DNA from: Paraburkholderia caffeinitolerans | GTDB lineage: Bacteria > Pseudomonadota > Gammaproteobacteria > Burkholderiales > Burkholderiaceae | Assembly (NCBI RefSeq): GCF_902859945.1 | Contig: NZ_CADIKL010000002.1 | Location: forward strand, 186,001-250,000 | Length of the DNA stretch: 64,000 nt | Direction: 5' to 3' | Part shown: positions 60,330 to 64,000 of the stretch, piece by piece | How positions within the stretch are numbered: position 1 is the stretch's first letter | Layout: every line of letters begins with the position of its first letter | Made by a program: the position numbers and the translations under genes | Notes under the pieces: model-generated | The model's input: only the letters and a program-made list of their open reading frames with translations | Told to the model about the DNA's origin: nothing | Databases searched by the model: none

Positions 60330-62063
60330 TCAACCTTCCGACGCGCTCGCCAGTTCCTGATAGCGCACGAAGTGCGAACCCGCTGCGGTTTTCGCGGCAT
60401 ACATGGCGGTATCGGCCTTTGCCAGCAGTTCTTCCGCGTGCATGCCGTCGGCCGGAAATTCGCTGATGCCGATGCTCACGCCCACCTTCATCAGATGCTC
60501 GCCCAGCGGCACGGGCGCCTCCATCGCCAACTGCACGCGGCTAGCCGCCACGCGCAGCGCGTCGGTCGTACGCGCGCCGCCCACCAGAATCACGAACTCG
60601 TCCCCGCCATAGCGGGCCACGACATCGGTGCCGCGCAACGCCGCGCGCAGGCGCTGCGCAACCACCACCAGCGTCTGGTCGCCGGTCGAGTGCCCGAATT
60701 GATCGTTGATTTGCTTGAAGTCGTTCAGGTCGACGAACATCACAGCCAGCGGCTCGTCGCTCAGCGCCGCGCGGCGTATCGCCAGATCGAGTTGCTCCAG
60801 GAAGTGCGTGCGGTTCGGCAGGCCGGTCAACGGGTCGTGCCCTGCCAGGTGCGTCAGCTCCTGCTGCCGCGTATGCAGCGCGTCCACCTGGGAGCGGATC
60901 TCCATGCGCATGCGGTCGAAGCAGCGCGCGAGCACGCCAATCTCGTCCGAGCGTCCGACCGGCAGGCGCTCGATGGCCTCCTCGTCGAAGATGTGCGTCA
61001 CCGCGTAGGCGAGCGTGCGCAGCGGCCGCGCCAACGCGCGCGCGAACAACACCGCCAGCACGATCGCCACGGTGCTGGAGATCAGCACGAGACGCATGAT
61101 TTGCGCGCCGAGCTCGTTGGCGGGCGCGAGCACGTCCGTGAGCGGCCGCGCGAGCCCGAGCGCGATGAAGCGCTTGCCGCCCGTGAGACCGAACGGCGAG
61201 CGCACGAACGCGAACACTTCGGCCGGTGGCTCGTTGCTACGCGCAAAGCCGTTGAACGTCAGGCTCGACGGCCCGTTGGCGAACAGCGGCGCGGTGGCCG
61301 GAAAGCTCTTTTGCATCAGCACGCGGTGGCCGCGCTCGAAGCCGAAGGTCTGGTCCGGATCGGGATGGATCAGAAAATCGCCCCACTCGTTGGCCATGTA
61401 CACCGCGTAGTCGGTCGGTAAATCGCGTTCGATGCGTTCGAAGATCTTGGTCAGATCCACGTCGATGACCAGCACGCCCACCTTGTCGCCGCTTTCATCG
61501 GCAATCGGCGTGCCCACCATCACCACCGGCAGCGTCCGGCCCGGGTCCGAACCGCGCTGGGCCTTCAAGCCGATCGGCGAGACGTAGACGCGCTCCGCAT
61601 TCGCCGCCAGCGCGTCGTACACATACGGAAACTGCCCCTTCTCCTGCAATTGGTCATCGGGCACGACCACGACGCCATTCGTTTCGCGCTCGACGCGAAT
61701 GCGCTCCAGGCCGTATTCCGCGCGCGAAATCAGGCGTATCTGCAGATACTCGGGGTGATGCCGCATGAAGCCGCTGAACACCTGCTTGAGCCGGGCGTCG
61801 GCGGGACGCGGCGCGTCGCCTCGCGCGACCACCGTCGACGAAGGCAAGGTCGCAAGCACGAGCGCGTCGTCCGCGACGTCGCCGAGCGCGGCAGTGAAAC
61901 GCTGGCTCAGCAATTGCGTTGAAGTGAGCAGGCTGTGCTCCGCTTCGTGCATGAGCATCTCGCGATTGGCGCGATAGGTCGAATAACCGGTCGCGCCCGA
62001 TGCCGCCACGCCGATGCACACCAGCAGGATGGAAAGCTGCGAAGTCAGCCCGAGCTTGATCAT
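60330..62063 (-). CDS. Membrane diguanylate cyclase (dCache-HAMP-GGDEF)
   Basis: 577 aa from the ATG at 62063, which overlaps the stop of the preceding binding-protein gene. N-terminal membrane segment (about 8-28), periplasmic Cache-type sensor region to about residue 325, second membrane segment, HAMP (A-R-P-L-R-T-L) and GGDEF domain. The active motif G-G-D-E-F is at 486-490 and the inhibitory RxxD site (R-G-T-D) is exactly five residues before it, so it should make c-di-GMP and be feedback-inhibited. Coupling to a PotD-like protein suggests ligand input through that protein. Confidence 0.88.
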   Translation of the reverse strand: MIKLGLTSQLSILLVCIGVAASGATGYSTYRANREMLMHEAEHSLLTSTQLLSQRFTAALGDVADDALVLATLPSSTVVARGDAPRPADARLKQVFSGFMRHHPEYLQIRLISRAEYGLERIRVERETNGVVVVPDDQLQEKGQFPYVYDALAANAERVYVSPIGLKAQRGSDPGRTLPVVMVGTPIADESGDKVGVLVIDVDLTKIFERIERDLPTDYAVYMANEWGDFLIHPDPDQTFGFERGHRVLMQKSFPATAPLFANGPSSLTFNGFARSNEPPAEVFAFVRSPFGLTGGKRFIALGLARPLTDVLAPANELGAQIMRLVLISSTVAIVLAVLFARALARPLRTLAYAVTHIFDEEAIERLPVGRSDEIGVLARCFDRMRMEIRSQVDALHTRQQELTHLAGHDPLTGLPNRTHFLEQLDLAIRRAALSDEPLAVMFVDLNDFKQINDQFGHSTGDQTLVVVAQRLRAALRGTDVVARYGGDEFVILVGGARTTDALRVAASRVQLAMEAPVPLGEHLMKVGVSIGISEFPADGMHAEELLAKADTAMYAAKTAAGSHFVRYQELASASEG

Positions 62064-63202
62064 GGCGCAAAACGCTCCAGCCGGTCGCCCGCCTTGATCC
62101 GGCGCCACAGCGCCTCGCGCTCGGCAATGCTCTCGACGGGTTGGATCCAGACGAGATGCGGCCCCGCGCCGGCGGCGTCACTGGAAGCGTCGCCAGTCAC
62201 AGGCGTCATGGTGTTGGCCAGCCCTTCGCGCTGCGTCAACTGCTTGCCGATTTCGGGCTCCAGCATGGTGTTGATCCAGTCGTAGGCCAGCGCTGGATTG
62301 CTCGCATTGTGCGTGATGGCCCAGCAATCGAGCCACGCCAGCGCGCCTTCGTCCGGAATCACGTAACCCACATCGACGCCGGCATGGCGCAATTGCTCGA
62401 CTTGCTGCGTGCCGTAATTGCCGAACATCAGCGCCACATGATGCTGAACGAACTGCTCGGTGGCCTCTTCGGGCAACGTGTAGTACGTGAGCAGATTGCG
62501 CCGCAAGCGCACGAGTTCGCGCGCGACGGTGCGCAATTGCTCGGGCGTCAGGTGGAACGGGTCGGGATAGCCGAGCGCCAGCGCAGCGAACGAGAAGTTG
62601 TGCTGCGCGCTGTTGAAATCGAGCACCTTGCCACGATAGCGCGGATCCCACAGCGCCCGCATCGAACGCGGCGGCTCGGCAATCTGCTTGCGGTCGTAGA
62701 TCAGCCCCATCGACGAATAGGTGAACGGAATCGCGTAGGTGCGGCCCGCGTCCACGAGCCCGCGAATCTTGGCTACCTGCTGGAAATAAGGCTGCTGCCA
62801 GTGGCGGTTCGGAATGCGCGAGAGGTCGAGCGCGCTGAGCAGGCCGGCGTGCGCGTAGCGCTCGATCTCGGCGGTGTTGGCCGCCAGCACATCGAACGGC
62901 TGCGGCTCGGCACTATGCATGCGGGCCCAGAGCGCTTCGTCGGAATCGACGAACGTGACTTCGACTTTGGCGTGGAAGCGCTTCTCGAACGCGCGGACCC
63001 AGTCGTCGTCCGCGTAGCCGGGCCACGCGAGCACGCGCAGCACGGACCGGCGCGGCGTATAAGAATCCGCGAGCGTGTGGGTCCAGAGAAAACACAGCAG
63101 CAGGACAGCCAACGCCGCCGGCGTGGCCCATCTGCTCACGCCACGACGATTGGCTCCCCCCCGGATGAACCCGCAAACGACCGTTTTGAAGCGTCGTCTC
63201 AT
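62060..63202 (-). CDS. PotD-like periplasmic polyamine-binding protein
   Basis: 380 aa with an N-terminal signal/anchor segment (about 28-45). Family marks of spermidine/putrescine-binding proteins: L-R-V-L-A-W-P-G-Y, the F-D-V-L-A-A-N-T-A-E segment, Y-A-I-P-F-T-Y-S-S-M-G-L-I-Y-D and a Trp-rich C-terminal half. There are no permease or ATPase genes beside it. Its stop overlaps the start of the GGDEF gene (ATGA), so it is probably the ligand-sensing partner of the cyclase, like NspS with MbaA in Vibrio. Confidence 0.82.
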   Translation of the reverse strand: MRRRFKTVVCGFIRGGANRRGVSRWATPAALAVLLLCFLWTHTLADSYTPRRSVLRVLAWPGYADDDWVRAFEKRFHAKVEVTFVDSDEALWARMHSAEPQPFDVLAANTAEIERYAHAGLLSALDLSRIPNRHWQQPYFQQVAKIRGLVDAGRTYAIPFTYSSMGLIYDRKQIAEPPRSMRALWDPRYRGKVLDFNSAQHNFSFAALALGYPDPFHLTPEQLRTVARELVRLRRNLLTYYTLPEEATEQFVQHHVALMFGNYGTQQVEQLRHAGVDVGYVIPDEGALAWLDCWAITHNASNPALAYDWINTMLEPEIGKQLTQREGLANTMTPVTGDASSDAAGAGPHLVWIQPVESIAEREALWRRIKAGDRLERFAP

Positions 63203-63531
63203 TTCGCCAATTTATTCGATGCTGTTTCAGGGTTCCGCTAAGCGCGTCCCCATTTTCTGATAAAGCGAAGACGCCGCTTCGCTCGACCCCGTATTCCGCT
63301 GTCGCGATGGAAACCCATAATGCGTTCCCGCCGCTCATCTTATCGAAAATAGAAAACCAGATTATGCAATCCGGCTAACTTTCAGCACAAGAGAAAATCC
63401 GGTGGCCTGAAACAGGTCAAGCTATTGACGATATCTAACGTCGTTGAATCCTCTTAAATATGAAAAAAAGGCTCGCCCGACGGAGACAGTCGAAGCCAGC
63501 CTTAGGAAAGTCACTCATTTAATGCCCGGTT
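63203..63531. other. Intergenic stretch with the divergent upstream region of the PotD-like gene and a terminator
   Basis: The stretch is AT-richer than its flanks and contains no gene I can support. The promoter of the PotD-like/GGDEF operon should lie in the left part; an intrinsic terminator for the isochorismatase gene lies at 63463-63503. Confidence 0.55.
63463..63503 (-). terminator. Intrinsic terminator after the isochorismatase-family gene
   Basis: On the minus strand AAGGCT and AGCCTT (plus-strand 63498-63503 and 63468-63473) form the base of a hairpin, with an inner helix including G-U pairs, followed by a run of seven T (plus-strand A-run 63463-63469). It lies about 30 bp past the stop at 63532. 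Canonical rho-independent terminator. Confidence 0.8.
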
Positions 63532-64000
63532 TTACTTCGTCCTGATCTCTCCAAGCGCATCGATGACATCGTCCGAATGGGTCACGAATCCAAAGCACTT
63601 CTTCACGTTCCAGATGCTGGCTTCGACGCAGAAGTCGGGCGACGTGGTGGCGCAGCAGTCTTCGACCATCAGGCAACCGTAGCCGAGGAAGTTGGCATCG
63701 GTTAGCGAGTGCATGACGCACTGGTCGGTGTTCACGCCGGCGAACAGAATCGTCTTGACGCCCAGATTGCGCAGAATGCTGTCCAGCGGCGTGTCCCAGA
63801 AGCCGCTGATGCGGTACTTGTCGACATGGATGTCCTCGGGTTCCGGCTTCAGTTCATCGACGATCGCCGCCGCCCAGCTATCCTTCTCGAGCACGCGCGC
63901 ACCATGTCCCGGCAGCGCCTCGCCAAGGCCAATACCCACGCCCTTCGGCTTGTACAGATGCAGTTGGTTGGGCGGCATGTTCTTGAGGTCGGGGCGGTTG
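63532..64000 (-). CDS. Isochorismatase-family cysteine hydrolase, 5'-truncated by the window edge
   Basis: About 155 C-terminal residues are visible; the frame is open to the last base of the window, so the N-terminal part with the first catalytic Asp is outside. The catalytic Lys is in V-D-K-Y-R-I-S-G-F and the nucleophile in G-V-N-T-D-Q-C-V, both typical of the family (biuret/peroxyureidoacrylate amidohydrolase and N-carbamoylsarcosine amidase types). The substrate cannot be named without the N-terminus. Confidence 0.85.
   Translation of the reverse strand, partial: NRPDLKNMPPNQLHLYKPKGVGIGLGEALPGHGARVLEKDSWAAAIVDELKPEPEDIHVDKYRISGFWDTPLDSILRNLGVKTILFAGVNTDQCVMHSLTDANFLGYGCLMVEDCCATTSPDFCVEASIWNVKKCFGFVTHSDDVIDALGEIRTK

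Overview
The window is chromosomal DNA from a beta-proteobacterium of the Burkholderiaceae, most likely Paraburkholderia, Caballeronia or a close relative. The grounds are high GC, dense convergent and divergent gene pairs, two Gram-negative trimeric porins of the Burkholderia type, six LysR-type regulators sitting beside the catabolic genes they probably control, and Burkholderia-style catabolic clusters. I see no rRNA, tRNA, phage or CRISPR array. The assignment is inferred from gene style, not from a marker gene.

Layout. 0-5.5 kb: 5'-truncated acetamidase/formamidase, a glutathione S-transferase, an exported IorAB-type molybdenum hydroxylase pair and a divergent LysR gene. 5.6-9.5 kb: LysR gene, NCS2 purine permease and 8-oxoguanine-deaminase-like amidohydrolase. 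9.5-11.3 kb: an AT-richer island with a DUF6402-like protein translationally coupled to a small exported protein. 11.3-13.5 kb: MBL-fold hydrolase, YjdM, a ribbon-helix-helix protein and a cysteine-less thioredoxin-like protein. 13.7-20.9 kb: a six-gene hyf-like membrane complex whose large subunit lacks the nickel cysteines. 21-22 kb: Xre/ParS-RES toxin-antitoxin pair with a near-consensus promoter. 22.1-26.9 kb: ureide/purine genes (uraD, LysR, MFS transporter, exported and cytosolic transthyretin-like proteins, guanine deaminase). 27-28.3 kb: phosphorylcholine-phosphatase-like HAD enzyme.

28.4-39.4 kb: lysine/pipecolate catabolism through 2-aminoadipate and 2-oxoadipate (aminotransferase, AmaB, D-2-hydroxyglutarate dehydrogenase, HglS, LysR, AmaA, permease). 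39.8-44.6 kb: porin, YczE-type membrane protein, divergent adenine-deaminase-like protein and LysR gene. 44.7-47.8 kb: Fur-box-controlled TonB receptor and PiuC-type dioxygenase. 47.8-49.4 kb: accessory patch with an IS3 fragment and two unrecognised small ORFs. 49.4-50.6 kb: porin. 50.8-53.3 kb: choX-betC for choline and choline-O-sulfate, with a LysR gene. 54.4-60.3 kb: carnitine catabolism (cdhR, caiX-cdhC-cdhA-cdhB-esterase). 60.3-63.2 kb: a PotD-like binding protein overlapping a membrane diguanylate cyclase. 63.5 kb to the end: 5'-truncated isochorismatase-family hydrolase.

Three themes recur: purine/ureide breakdown, quaternary amines (phosphocholine, choline sulfate, carnitine) and lysine breakdown. 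The most unusual items are the nickel-less hyf-like complex with two identical 19-bp palindromes in its divergent promoter region, the PotD-like/GGDEF pair resembling NspS-MbaA, and the adenine-deaminase-like protein with altered metal motifs.
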